The notes beneath the pieces were generated by a model. It did no database searches and was not told where the DNA came from. It worked only from the letters and a program-made list of their open reading frames with translations. Below, piece after piece: positions 21,541 through 34,100 of a stretch of 64,000 nucleotides of DNA (position 1 is its first letter; each line of letters begins with the position of its first letter). The stretch covers positions 263,343 through 327,342 of the forward strand of contig VZRN01000229.1 in NCBI GenBank assembly GCA_013397935.1, given 5' to 3'. A program made the position numbers and the translations under genes. Origin of the DNA: Dasyornis broadbenti. Its lineage: Eukaryota; Chordata; Aves; Passeriformes; Dasyornithidae.

Positions 21541-24500
21541 GAGCGGATATTGGAACACTGTGGGACCAACACTCCTGTTCATAAAGTGATGTTTCCACTC
21601 TGGGCTCGTACATTTTTAACGCTCCATATAGGAAACGGGACATAATACATATTCCTTTCTGTGTACGTGCCGAGGCTTCAGCCCCATTTACAAAACGGGT
21701 TCGAAAAGCCGTTTTTATTCTCTTGCTCCTCCTCCCCCTTTTCCTCAGGGGAAGGTGGGAACGCCTCTCCTGCCCACGGCTGAGCCCCGCTGCATTCACA
21801 ACCTGAGAGGCACAGAAACCAGACACCGACGGAGTTAAAGCCCTTTGATCCATCCGAGAAATAAAATCTGGAGCCACAAACCCTCTTTGGGACAGCTGCC
21901 CCAGCTGCTGATAAGACGTGTGGCACAAAACGTCTGGAAAATGGAAGGGCCCAAAGTGTGTGTCAGTGACAGGGTTTGGTGTCCCTGGGCAACGCCGGGC
22001 TCGGCAGTGCGTCAGGGGTTCCAGATGGGAGCAGTTTTCAGGCTCGACCCCAGCCATCCCAGAAAGGATCCTCTGCCATCGAACTGCTCACAGAGAAGGC
22101 CTGGGAAGCAACAAAGGGCGATCTTAGCATAACAACTGCATTAACCTCTCTCTGCTCAGCTCTTTACTTCCTTCATCCTATATTTTAGTAAGGGATAACT
22201 AATCTCACAGAATCGTCTGGGGGACACCCCTTGGATCATGTGTTTATACTGATTTTATTAGTCCCCATTATCAACTTGTTCCCAGTCCATCACACACTGC
22301 AAAATATCCCCGCAAGCATCCTCCTTACACTATGCTCTCACTACTCTTATATCCACAATTTCCAACTGTACAAATCCAGCAGGATGTGGTTTTCTCATCT
22401 CTTAACAGAGGCTTCTCTTTCTACTCATTTCCCACAGCAATGGCACAACATCCACCAGGTTACTCCTCCCAGCTGAAATTGGTGCCTGAAGTGCAGAGCC
22501 CAACATTTCACACTCAGCCTCATGCTCTGGGATTTCTCTCACCCTTTCACCGTGCAGTCAGTTACTCTCAAATAAGCAGCCCATGGCATCAGTGCATGTG
22601 TATGGCATCTATCCTCAAGATCAGGTTTTTCTGGCATCTTTTACTCACAAATGAACCTAAGGGCTGTATTCTCCCTGACCTCTGCATGGATACAGAAGAC
22701 ACTTGGAGAAACAGTGGGTTTGATATAGTTTCTGATGTGTAAAAGCATCTTAGTGCACACGGACAGGTGAGATTTACACACAGCTGGCCAGGGATCTGAA
22801 GTACCTACATCAGGTACTAACAGCTGCTGCTGCCAGAAACTGATTTTGACTAAAACCAGGGATTTGGGACTCTGAGGCTGGGCTATGCCACAATCACACC
22901 TGGGAACGCTTTATGTTTAAACACTAAACATGATGTACCATCCTCCTGCAGTGACACAGGTCAGCATTCACACAAGTTACAAGATCAGCACAGGTATGAA
23001 CTAAAGAAGGGCTACTTTAAAAATTAAATGTAGTATTTCAATACATTAATCTTAAATGCACAGCTTAAGGAAACTTAAAATCCTTGGGAAAGATGAAGAC
23101 CTTTGAAATAAATTATCTGCCATCCTCAGAGAGAAGGGGTGCCTGGTCTGCAGCCAAGGCCAGGGCCTGGCTGAGGGACTCATCAGCCTTTTGGTGACAG
23201 ATGAGTGACAAATACCACCCTAACTGGGGCTCCAAGTCCATGCTTGTGACTGAGTTCTGTTCTAAGTGCAGGACTGCTGGTGCCTGTGATTTCTTTCAGG
23301 GGCCTCAGAGAGCTTTAAGATTCTATCACTGCCTGACATTTAATCCATTTCCTACAAACCCAAACAACATTTTGCATACTAATGAGTTGTCATGTACAGA
23401 GCAGTAACTTCTCTCTGTACAAGGATGAGTCACTGCATGGTAAGACTTTAATTTCAATGTGCTATTTAAACAAACCTTGCACTGGAGCTGGTCCTCAGCA
23501 CTTCTCCCCGCTCCAGGGCCCTCAAAGAACACCCTGCTCTTGCAGGAGGTGGCTCAAGCTCTTTGAGGGACAGCATCCCTTTGGGTGAGGGTGCAACACA
23601 AAGTCATAGCTGGAAAAACAAGTTCTCAAGGCTTGACTTGCACACAACACACTGTCCTATGTCTGCTGGGTGTGTCTGCTTAACTATATTATAAATTCAT
23701 CAACACTCAGCTTCTCGTGCATCCCAAACCTCTTCCAAGCCTCAAATCCTCACTGGTGGAGGTCCAGGCTGGAAAAACTGGCCCCAATCTGTTTTATCCA
23801 CATGAATGGGATGTGGCTTGAACTTCAGCTTTGATGAGAACACTCCAAAACTCCAGAAATAAAAGTGTCAGCAGAATATACCTACCAGGGTTTTAACAAG
23901 TGGTATTTTAATTTGTTTGGAAATGCAAGAGGGTTTAGGGAAGAGAAAGAAAAGTTATGCAGCAAGTTGCTGAAGCACAGATGTTAAAACATGCACATTT
24001 TAAAAAGAGAGCTCAAGTTTCGGTGTGGTGACATGACACAGGATAGAGTTCAGAAGACACACTGGTTAACATGCCAAACATCTATAACAAATCACTGTGA
24101 CCTAGCTTTGTTTATTGGGAATCACTTTAGTAACCTGAAGTCACAAATAAGCAGTAAATAACAAAAACTACAGATAAACACAGGTTACACATGCAAATTC
24201 CTGTTCACATCTCACATGTGCAGGTACATTAAGAGCACAGTTCTAAAGAGTCTTGACAAAACCAGGTTTTAACTAAAATGGTGTTAAAATGCAGGTATGA
24301 AAACTTCCATGTGAAGAATATAAAGAATACCTTCGTCCCTTTCAGGACTCCAATGCTGCTTTTGATATACCAGAGATGTACGACAGCGACGAGATTCAAG
24401 TAAAAGCAGGAAGAGCTCGAGGAAATAATACTGGTCAGAGAATGGGCATTTACTTCTCACTAAAAATACACGGAATAGCTGAATAGGAAAGTCTAGCAAG

Positions 24501-24739
24501 AGCTTAGGGGAAAAAAAAAAAAAACTTCACAAAGTTGTAAAGCTGACTAATCACTAATTTTCCTATTTGCTATAGATAACAGCAGTGACATTAAAAGAAA
24601 CTGCAATTCAACATTTAAAAATGCAACTTACATTTAAAGACTTTTCCAAAGTGAAATGCAATGATAGCCTTACACTCAAAATTAAACAGCTGCTAGGCTC
24701 AGACCAAAATACGGAATGTTCTAGATAAAATAAAAATAC
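21541..24739. other. PAIP2-MATR3 intergenic region
   Basis: About 3.2 kb between the PAIP2 promoter and the MATR3 3' end. No coding or RNA gene is supported on either strand. A possible distal AATAAA for MATR3 (complement of TTTATT) is at 24111-24116. Confidence 0.5.
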
Positions 24740-25116
24740 AATGTTACTTTTCATTTTTTATTCAGAATGGAATTGAAAGACAATTTCTGAAGCTTGAAAG
24801 TAGTAAGTTTCATTTAAATGCAGTTTTCTTCTCATAGATGAGCTTTCCACAAGGGTGCAAGACTTTTTTTCTGTAATAGCTTAAAGTGTCAAAACAAAAA
24901 GTTGTTGCTATTCTCACATTAAGAACAAATTGTTGTCATTAACTTAACTACATATGCCTTTTGCTACAACATTTAACACATGAACAGACCTATAATGCCT
25001 ACTGTATCTCACTAAAACAAAAAAGAATACAGTTTTTCCATCTACTATTTGTACTGCTTTTAAAAAAGATTAACATTAAAAACAAAGCCACATGTTCCTT
25101 ACATCCGTCCTTCCTT
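24740..25116 (-). other. MATR3: MATR3 3' UTR
   Basis: A/T-rich sequence after the MATR3 stop. The complement of TTTATT at 24757-24762 gives AATAAA, placing a likely 3' end near 24740. A longer form ending near 24100 is possible. Confidence 0.5.
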
Positions 25117-28100
25117 TTAAGCTTCTTTCTTTTGCCTGTAGTCTTCTGCCATTTTATCCAGAATTTTCTGTTGAAAGAAAGCAATTATATTTGGGATATA
25201 TTTAAAGAGTTTCTCACAGGCACAACGTAAAGAACAGAAACATAAATCCTATTTCCAAGTTTACAATCTGTGAACATTAATTGCAATTGCAAAGGTCATA
25301 ACTAACAAAGCTGGCACTTCTCCCTATCCTGCCCTGGAGTGGAGCTCTCCTTGGCAAGCCAAGGAATTCCATCCCCTTTTGTCATGGACTTGTGACAGTG
25401 ACTGTGCCACTTACCTGGGTGGAATCTGCCCTCTACAGAGGCAGGGACACATCTCCCCTCCCTGGAGAAGGGTTAATTTTAAGGGATAATTTGGAAGTTT
25501 GAGGAATTTGTTGTCACTTCGATGACATCTGGTAGCAACATCAAGTCATAATTTAATTTTTCCTGCTCTCCAAGCAAAGGAAACTGAGAAGTGCTACTAT
25601 GAAACATAAGCTGCATTCCCCGCTTCCCTCCCCCGTTCCAAACCCCACCATGGTCACACAGTCACCCACATGCAGCTCACTAATTATTTGTGTCATGGAA
25701 AAACATAAGCAATCATGTTTCACTTAAATAATAAAGTTCGCAAATTGGCATTATTCCCCCCTTTTCCCTTTTTACATCAAAGCTTTCATGTCCCATAAGC
25801 AGGTACCTCAATGGAAAAAAAAAAAAAAAAAGAAAAAAACACTATGGTGATGGATGAGGTGAGTTTTCTTCCTACAAGATCCTGCATGGGAACTGATTTT
25901 CTGATCTACTCCTTCATAGTGTTGTTTGGTGACAATTTTTGTGCCATCTGCCTTCCTGGGCCCTCTATTTATTTAGGGGTTCCCTGTTACTGCAAGGAGA
26001 AAGCAAATGTTTGGAGTCTCAGGTGCCACCTTCTCTTCTCTGTGGAGCCCCTGGGGTTTGCTTTCAGCTCAGGTATCAACTGCCACAAAATGCACTAATG
26101 TGACACTGCAGGACTAACAGAATTCCTTTGGGACTGCCCTTTCCTGGAGGTGATGTTTGCAGCTCACAGTATGAGGTTACAGCAGCAGCACTGTCACTCA
26201 TGCCATGCAATCATGTGATACGTCATCCAGTCTGAAAATGTAAAAAGTGCTCACAAAATCAGAAGTTGCAAAGGTTTTTCTTTTTTAAACATATAAAAAC
26301 TTTATCTTAAGCTTTGTTCACTGGTTAAAAACATTCTCAAAGTGTCTTCAAACTGGAAGGGATCTGGGCCATCTGTATTTGCTTTGCACCACTACTTCTA
26401 AGCCTGGCCTTATTCCAATTGGAATTCCCTCTTTAATACAAATTTACAAGATAAAAAAAAATGCTGGAGCCCCTCTTTAAACTGTGTATTCTGCATGTTA
26501 TTTTCACAAGATGAAGTTTTGGAGAGGTCTACCTTGAGTTAGAAGTTATAGAATAAGCCAATTTCCACTGCCTGAAAGGTATTTTTAATCTCAGTCCAGA
26601 CTCATTGAGCTCTATTCCCCAGAAAGAATCAAGCCATTTAAAATGAACAAGTTTTTGCCTTACCTTCAACTTTTGATAATGAGGAAGGCTGCTGCAATGG
26701 GTCTTTTTTGCAACATCTTCATTTGTGTAGAACAGGGAACACAATTTGCAATAAAACCCTGTTTTGGGTACCACATAATTCACACCTAGAGGAGTAAACA
26801 CCACAAAATAAACTAAGAGATCTACTCTACATCATTTTTTATGTCATATGTCATTTCAGCTAAGTCTTAAAACCATAATTCTCTTCACATTAAAAGCTGC
26901 TTTATCTTTAAAAGTCTCTGCTTTAGTTTAGTCAAGCAGGGGCCTAGTCATAATTAAATATGTGCAGGCTTTTTTTTTTTTGTTTTAATTTAAAAAAATC
27001 AACCTTTCAGATTAAGGGTCCATTTTATTGGTTCCTTCAAAAGAACAAAGTTTTGTGATCAGTTTTGGAGTATTTAGTATGACTCTGAACTATTACCACT
27101 GCTGTGCTTTGTGCTAGCAATTGAATTTGTGTTGCTAAAAGATACCTCTTTTAAGTTCTGCCTATGGAAAGTGTCATGAAAAACAGCATGAAAATAAGGA
27201 AAAAAAGAAAGAAAATACTTGGTTTAGGGCAGGAGTGAAAAAGGGGGAGGAAAGGGCAGCACTCAAATGAAAGGCTATGGGGCAATGTGTTGCCAAAAAT
27301 AGAAGTCAGATGAAATGAGAAATGCTACTGCAATGCACAGAGGCATTTTGGAAAAGAAATGGAAACAGCCTTACCAACAGGAATATTTGGCTGGTATGGC
27401 CCAATCCTAAACTCATCTGGGACAAGAGGCTTCTCTTGGACACTCTTTGTTTCCTGCTCGCTCTGGGGGTCTGTGTTTTCCTGGGCATTTTTCTCAGTAT
27501 CCTGTGTTGTCATAGCATCAGATGCTTCTACACTTTCAGCCTTGGCATTCTCTTCGCTTTTAGTTCCATTTTCTAATGTTTCGTTCTCCTGCTCTGGCTC
27601 CTCAATCTTGTCCACCTTGATCTCTGCCAGACTGTCCTCGTTCTTGCCGGCAGCCTTCACTGCCAGGCCCGACTTGCGGAGCTTCTGGTGGTCCGAGTCC
27701 TCCTCATCGCCCACCTCATCCAGGGTGACGAAGCCCTCCATGCTCCGTGGGAAGCCACCCACGTAGCGCTGCAGGGAAAACAGGGGCCTCAGGTCAGCTT
27801 AGGCTGCAATGTTTCCCTCAAACGCTAAGTTTCAGAACAGAAATATCATCTCCAAACTCTCCCTCCAAGACCTACCTCGCTCATTTGAACTGTTACTCAA
27901 GGAAGCAGAGGTACAAGGTTTCTTTGTACTCCACTGCCCCAGAATCAAGGATTCCATTTCAGAATGATTATTTATTTTGCATCATGAAGGGCCACTGTTT
28001 TACCATAGCAACATGTGATTTCAACTTAAGAAAGCAAAACACATACTTAAATTCTCAAGCTGAAAGTTTTTAACGTGAGTATTTTAAGTGAAAGTATTTT

Positions 28101-31100
28101 TGGAGTGAACAAATTTTGTTTCTATTTGCAAGGCCCACAATATCCTCAAATTCAAGCCTGAAGAGAAGTAAAAACCATACCAGAACTATTCTGTCCCCAC
28201 TAATGGTATGAAAGTTCATTAAAAATAATTGAAAGCTCTTTTCAACCAGTGGAAAGCTTAGAGCATCCACATTAAAAAAAACCCAAAACACAAAACCAAA
28301 CAAAAACCAAGCCAAGCCCCACCAACCACCAGAACTGTGGAGGCGTCTTAAAAGCCAGGTTTCATTAGAAGAGGGACTGTTTAAATTCTGAGTTTTTGGA
28401 AATGTTCCTGCTGATATGGAGTCATCGCTATTCTACATACTTAACACTAATTGTGAACAGGACTGAAGCAGCATTAGCTTTGGTAATGTAGGTCTTCAAA
28501 GAATTAAGTTTGAGTCTGAGGCAGTTTATCACAGCCAATACCCACATACTAATAATGAACACTAAGAAAACTAGGAAATACCATTTGCATCACCAGTATT
28601 GGTCTCAGCACCATTACCTAGGTTCCTGACAGAAGGACCCCCAAAACTGAAATCCATGCACACCTCGCTTTCTTGCAAAACAACATTCCAAGTCAACTAC
28701 TAAAACTTTGCACTAAAACTACTCCACAGAACTGAGTATGGTTAACAAAGGAGCTGGTAGGACATAAAACCATTGAGTGTGGGATCTCGTGGTGAGAAAA
28801 AGGAAATTCACAGCAAGTAGCTTGTAACTGGAAACACCTTGAAACCAATTATTTTCTTTTTTCTCCAGAGGGAAAGGGGACCTGGCTAGTGCAGATGGCC
28901 CTGCCTACCTCTCAGTCAGTGTAAGGTGTAGCTGTACATCCAGTTCTGTTCAAGCTCAGATTAGCCTCAAGTACCCTGTAAATTTTTTTTTAAGATAATT
29001 TCTGGGCTCAAAAGTAACTATAGACAGTTGTCCGAGAAACTGCTCAGGAGAACACAGTTTCTGGCTTAGTATCAGTCAAAAAAGGGGGGAAAAGAAAAGC
29101 AAGCAAATCCCCAGGAAGCAACAGGGGTAGAAGACCACAAGTTAAAGATTTCTGTCAAAACAGAACTGGGAATTTATAACTGGATCCATGTGCAAGTTAC
29201 ATCCAGTGAGATCTTCCATTTTCTTCACAGGAGCTTTAATACCTGTTTCTCTCCAGAAAGGTGTTTTAAAAACCCAGAGTCAGCTCTGCAACAGAATATA
29301 CATGGTCTGCTACCTAAGTTAGACTGAGCTTCCCCCACTCAGTACCTCACTGCAGGATTTACCTTTTTAAGCTTTTTCTTGGCTGCTGGAGTGGCCACAA
29401 CATTGCCTTCAGTTTTTACGGTCACATCATCAGGTGTGTCCTTCTTTTCTTCAGTAGCTACATCAGCTAAATTGGCAACATCTGCATCCTCTCCTGCTGA
29501 ACTGCCACTTTCTAACAGTGCTGCTGCCTCTTCCTCATCCACCAGCAGCTCATCTTCTGACTCTAGGAGTAAACTGGGCTCATCTTGCTCTGGCTGTTCC
29601 CCACTTTTGGCACCTGAAGGCTCAGCAGCATCCTCTTGTTTCTCCTCTTTCACTTTTTCTTCTGCATTGCCACTTTCAGGTTTCTGAGAAACTTCTGTTT
29701 TGGACTTCTTATCACTAAGAGAATCTTTGCTGTCTGGGGAGTATGTTCTCTTCCTGTAAAAAGAACAAAGAACATTGTTGCTTGTAAACCTGAAGAGAGC
29801 CCAGAAATTACTAAAGAAAAAGATCATATTTCTCTAGACAAGCCTGAATACTATTGTGTTTCAGTTCACAAAATGGAAGGCTGAGGGAAACCCTGAAGGA
29901 CACCATTCTTCAAACATACAAAAGGTTGCTGGGAGGAGGAATTATCCCTACAAGACAGGACAACTGTTCCTGGGTTTAAATTGCAGAAAGGCAAAGCTAA
30001 TTAGGGACTGCAAAGGATTTCCTGAGGAGCCTGAAGAGGCTGTGAAATCTCCATCATTATAGGAAGAGGGTGGGTAGCAAATTAGAAGCAATCTCTGGGC
30101 AAAACAAACAACCATTTTATCTCAAAGCCTGCCTGATTCTTTTTTATTGTTTCTATACTCTGAATAAGGTATTTTTGTATTTCTTTTACATTATGCTTTA
30201 ACAACAGAAAATTACCTGGTTTTATCCTTTTTCAGCAGTTCAACTCCTTTGTTGGGAATCTAAAATAAAATTTAAAAAAAATCTGTGAGTCACAGCAGAT
30301 TGTGATTTACATAACCATTGCAGCATTAATTCAGACCAGAAGCCAATTCAGCCAAGTGCTTCCAGTTATATTAACCCCCAAGGACTCTTCCGATGACACT
30401 CACCAAGTGGTAAGTAAACTCTTACGTCAGACAGGACCTGACCAACCTAGAAATCCTCTGCTTATATTCACAGTGATTATCAGTCAGCCAATGCAAAACA
30501 AATGGGATATCCTGCTCCCGAAAATTCACATAATTCCTGGTTTGTTTATTAACCAACAGAATGTAGTGCAGGCACTGGCACAGATCAATCCTAATCTATT
30601 CTTTTCTCTCTATCATTAGTGGAAAACCTTTAGCAGACTCCCACCACTTCACCTGTTTATGAAGTACTGAACAGGAAATGTCACTTGTAGGCAGTAACAA
30701 GGAAATCTATTCAATTTGCCACTAAGTGCTCATTTTGCTGCATTATCATGTGCAACAGTAAGGTTTCTTCACGCTCCACAACAAAGCTGATGTTTCTAGG
30801 AGACAGCCTGACAGTTCAGATTTCTCCTGCTTTTATTATCACAGAACTTTAATATTATCACAGATTATTCTGAGTTGGAAGGGCCATGTGAGGATCATCA
30901 AGTCCAGCTCTTTGGTGAATGGCCCATACAGGGGTTGAATCCACAACCTGGGCATTATCAGCACCATGCTCTGACCAACTGAGCTCATCTTAGTTTTCTA
31001 CCTACTTTCCCATTCTGATGACGAATGACTTATAATTGCAGGAATATTACCCTCGTGTGATGTAAAAAAGCCTCTCAGCCAACTTTTCCTTCCTTTATAT

Positions 31101-34100
31101 GAGCTGCACAGGCAGAGGTGCAGTTCTGATATATTTTAAGTTTTCACAAACCTTCATTTTCAGAGAACAGGAAGAAAAAGGAACAGACATTACAAAATGC
31201 TCTAAATGGAGTAACTTTAACTAAACTCTACACCATTTACTCTAAAATCTGAACTATAGTAATTGTTTGGGTTTTGTTTAATCCAAACGAAATATCCTTT
31301 AACTTGTTCTAGGCCTTGTAACACCACACTCGTGCCAAGTAACTGCATTTGATGAGCCAGAAAACATTAAAGCCAACTCTTCCATTATACAAACAAGTTT
31401 TCAATAAGCAATGGCTGTCTTCTACTTCCCTTTACACCGTCAACTACAATATAGAAGAACACTCCCTTACCCTTAACACCAGTTTCTTGTACTTTTCAGA
31501 TAAATCCACTTTCACACATCTGCCTTGGAACCAGAGCGCTTTGTTGGCACAATGCTCAACCATGGCCAAAGCATCTTCTCTGGTCTCCATCTCGATGAAA
31601 GCCTAGAAAGATTAAAATACACATTAAAAAGGACTCTGAAACACTCAACACTTTTTCAGGCAAAGCTATTTAACTTAAAACACAGCACTTCCAAACACTG
31701 AAACAAAATTATGAGGTTCAGTTACATCTATCCTCTCCAACCACTAACATTTACCAAAGTGCTCTACAAATCCCAGCTTTTCAATTCAGTAACATCTGTC
31801 CCAGAGAAAGTTCTGAAATTAAACAGGCATTTAAATAATCTGCCAAAAAATCACCATAAAGGAAAATTATTTAAATAAAAAAGTATCAGGACAATGAAAC
31901 TCTTATTTAGTGCTTATTTAAGCACTGAGCTCCCCTGAAACCTGAGAATTTCAGGAGAGCTGTGAAAGTACCCCAGTATTTTTTGGTTTTTGAGAGAAGC
32001 CTGAAACAGAAAGGCAACAACTGCTGCTCTTCCAGCTTTGTAAGGAGCTCCTCCTCGGAAAAAACCTACGGCACACTTAGGTTGCTGAATGAGCTTTAAA
32101 CAAACACATCTGGGTTGGAGTATCCTTGCCAGAAAACTGAAAGGTGTTTCAGCAGCCAACTTAGGCAGCAAGGGATTTTGTTCTTCCAGTGAAATAAGGT
32201 CAGAGAGGACTTCATAGGGGTCACACAATAGCCTAGTCATTTTTCACAGGCATTAGGGGATTCAGGCACCCATCTCTTTGAAAAAGCAGTGGAACTTCCT
32301 ATTTAACTCAAGGGAACAATGAACTGGGACAGTAAAGCTTAAAAAAAAAATTATAGAGCTAAATAGTTTAAACTCCTGTATATTTATAGAAATTATGTCC
32401 ATGAACATCCAAAGCATTTTACTATACACATGCAATGGTCTGTCCTCAAACCTTTCTTTTACAACCTAGAGAACTATAGCAGGACTGCTTTAGTTTAGCT
32501 TTAAAGAAAAAGAAAGGGTAAGTAAAAGAAACTTATAAGAGTGGAATGTATTTGTTAATGTTTCATAGGTCATAGTTTTTCATCCCTAAGAAAACAGTCC
32601 CAACACTCCAAGAAATCTTCATCAAAGAATTAAGCCTCAGTGCAAAAATACCTTCTTCCAGCTGAGGCCTGCTCCTGTTCCTAAAGCAGCTCCTATTCCA
32701 GGGACATTTCACATGTCGCTCCATAGCAAACCCCCACCTAGACGGACCCTGAGTCATTTCCAAACCTATGCCAGAGCAGAAAATCTACACAAGCACCAGC
32801 TAAAGGTGTGCAATTTCTTCACAGTTAAAAACCCCTTCAAACCCTCCCCCAGGGGTGTTCCCCAGGCAGTCACCTGGCTTTTCATTCTCATGAGGATGTA
32901 GTTCTTAATCTTCCCATACGGCTCAGCCAGTTTGAGCACGGCGTTGTCAGAGTATCCTGAATGGGGCAAGTTGCTCAGGTGGATCACACGACCGAGTTCT
33001 GGTTTTGGTGGCTCAGTCTTTTGGTCAGGCTTACCCTCAGGTTTCTAAGATTAAAAGGGAATGACATTTTTTGAAGAGCTGTATGTAAAATATACATGGG
33101 TAACTGTCCCTTGATTAATTTGATGCAACTGAGAAGTACAAGAATTAAGAATAACTTAAATGCAGCAGCCCCTTAACACTGATTAACCCAGATTAAAAAA
33201 ATGCTGCTAAAAAAAGTAGAAGTGTTTTACCTTTATTCTCTTGTATTTTTGTGACAAGTGGACTCTCACTGGTTTCCCAAACACCAGGGCAGGTGTTGTT
33301 GAATAATATTCGACTGCAGCCTGGGCATCTTCAGTAGTTGACATTTCAATAAATGCCTGAAATCACATAAAACCAAATTTAGTGCTGCTCCTTCAGGAAT
33401 CTATTTTGTTTCAAATTTTCAAGCTCTTCCATGCTTTCTTTTTAAAAATAACTCAGAAATGAAAACTGCTTTTTGGTTACAACATGAACTGGCTTGTAGG
33501 ACTTGGCACGAATTTCTTGGCGTGAAGATACTTTATTAAGGTGCACAAACAGAACTATTTTGTTTGTTTACATGGCACCTAGATTTGGATTCAGAACATT
33601 CAATTGCTTCCTGCTTTTCCACTTCTACGATATTGCCTTTCTCCACACTTCAAAATAAGACACATTGTATAATACAAACTAAGATGAAGTAAGTTCTCAG
33701 ATAGTTTTAAAACTAAAGCAGAATATGGTGTTGCAAAAGCTATGAACAATCAACAAGGAGGAGTTGACAATATTTAAGTGAAAATACAGTAGTACAGTCT
33801 TTCTGGAAACACACTCTTCCTTTCCCACATGACCTTGGTGACATGTGTCATCTCACTTGGTCGCTGAGAAAGTCCTTTTCCAAAACCACAGTTCAGACAG
33901 TGACACGAAGCCCATCAGAGACACCAGCCAGCACCACCAGCAGTGCCCTGGGACCCAACCTCACCTCATTGATTTTGTTTAGAATCAGGTGATTTGTAAT
34001 TATCCCAAAGGGTTCAACGAGCTGAAGCAGCTGATATCTCAAGTTCTTTCCCCTCTGGAAATCCATGATGTGCACAACTCTGCTTGTTTCCTGTTGAAGA

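Noticed and set aside
30905..30991. Functional tRNA-Ile gene on the minus strand
   Set aside because: The acceptor stem is not intact, several conserved positions are changed, and the sequence continues into a CR1-like tail, so it is a SINE head.
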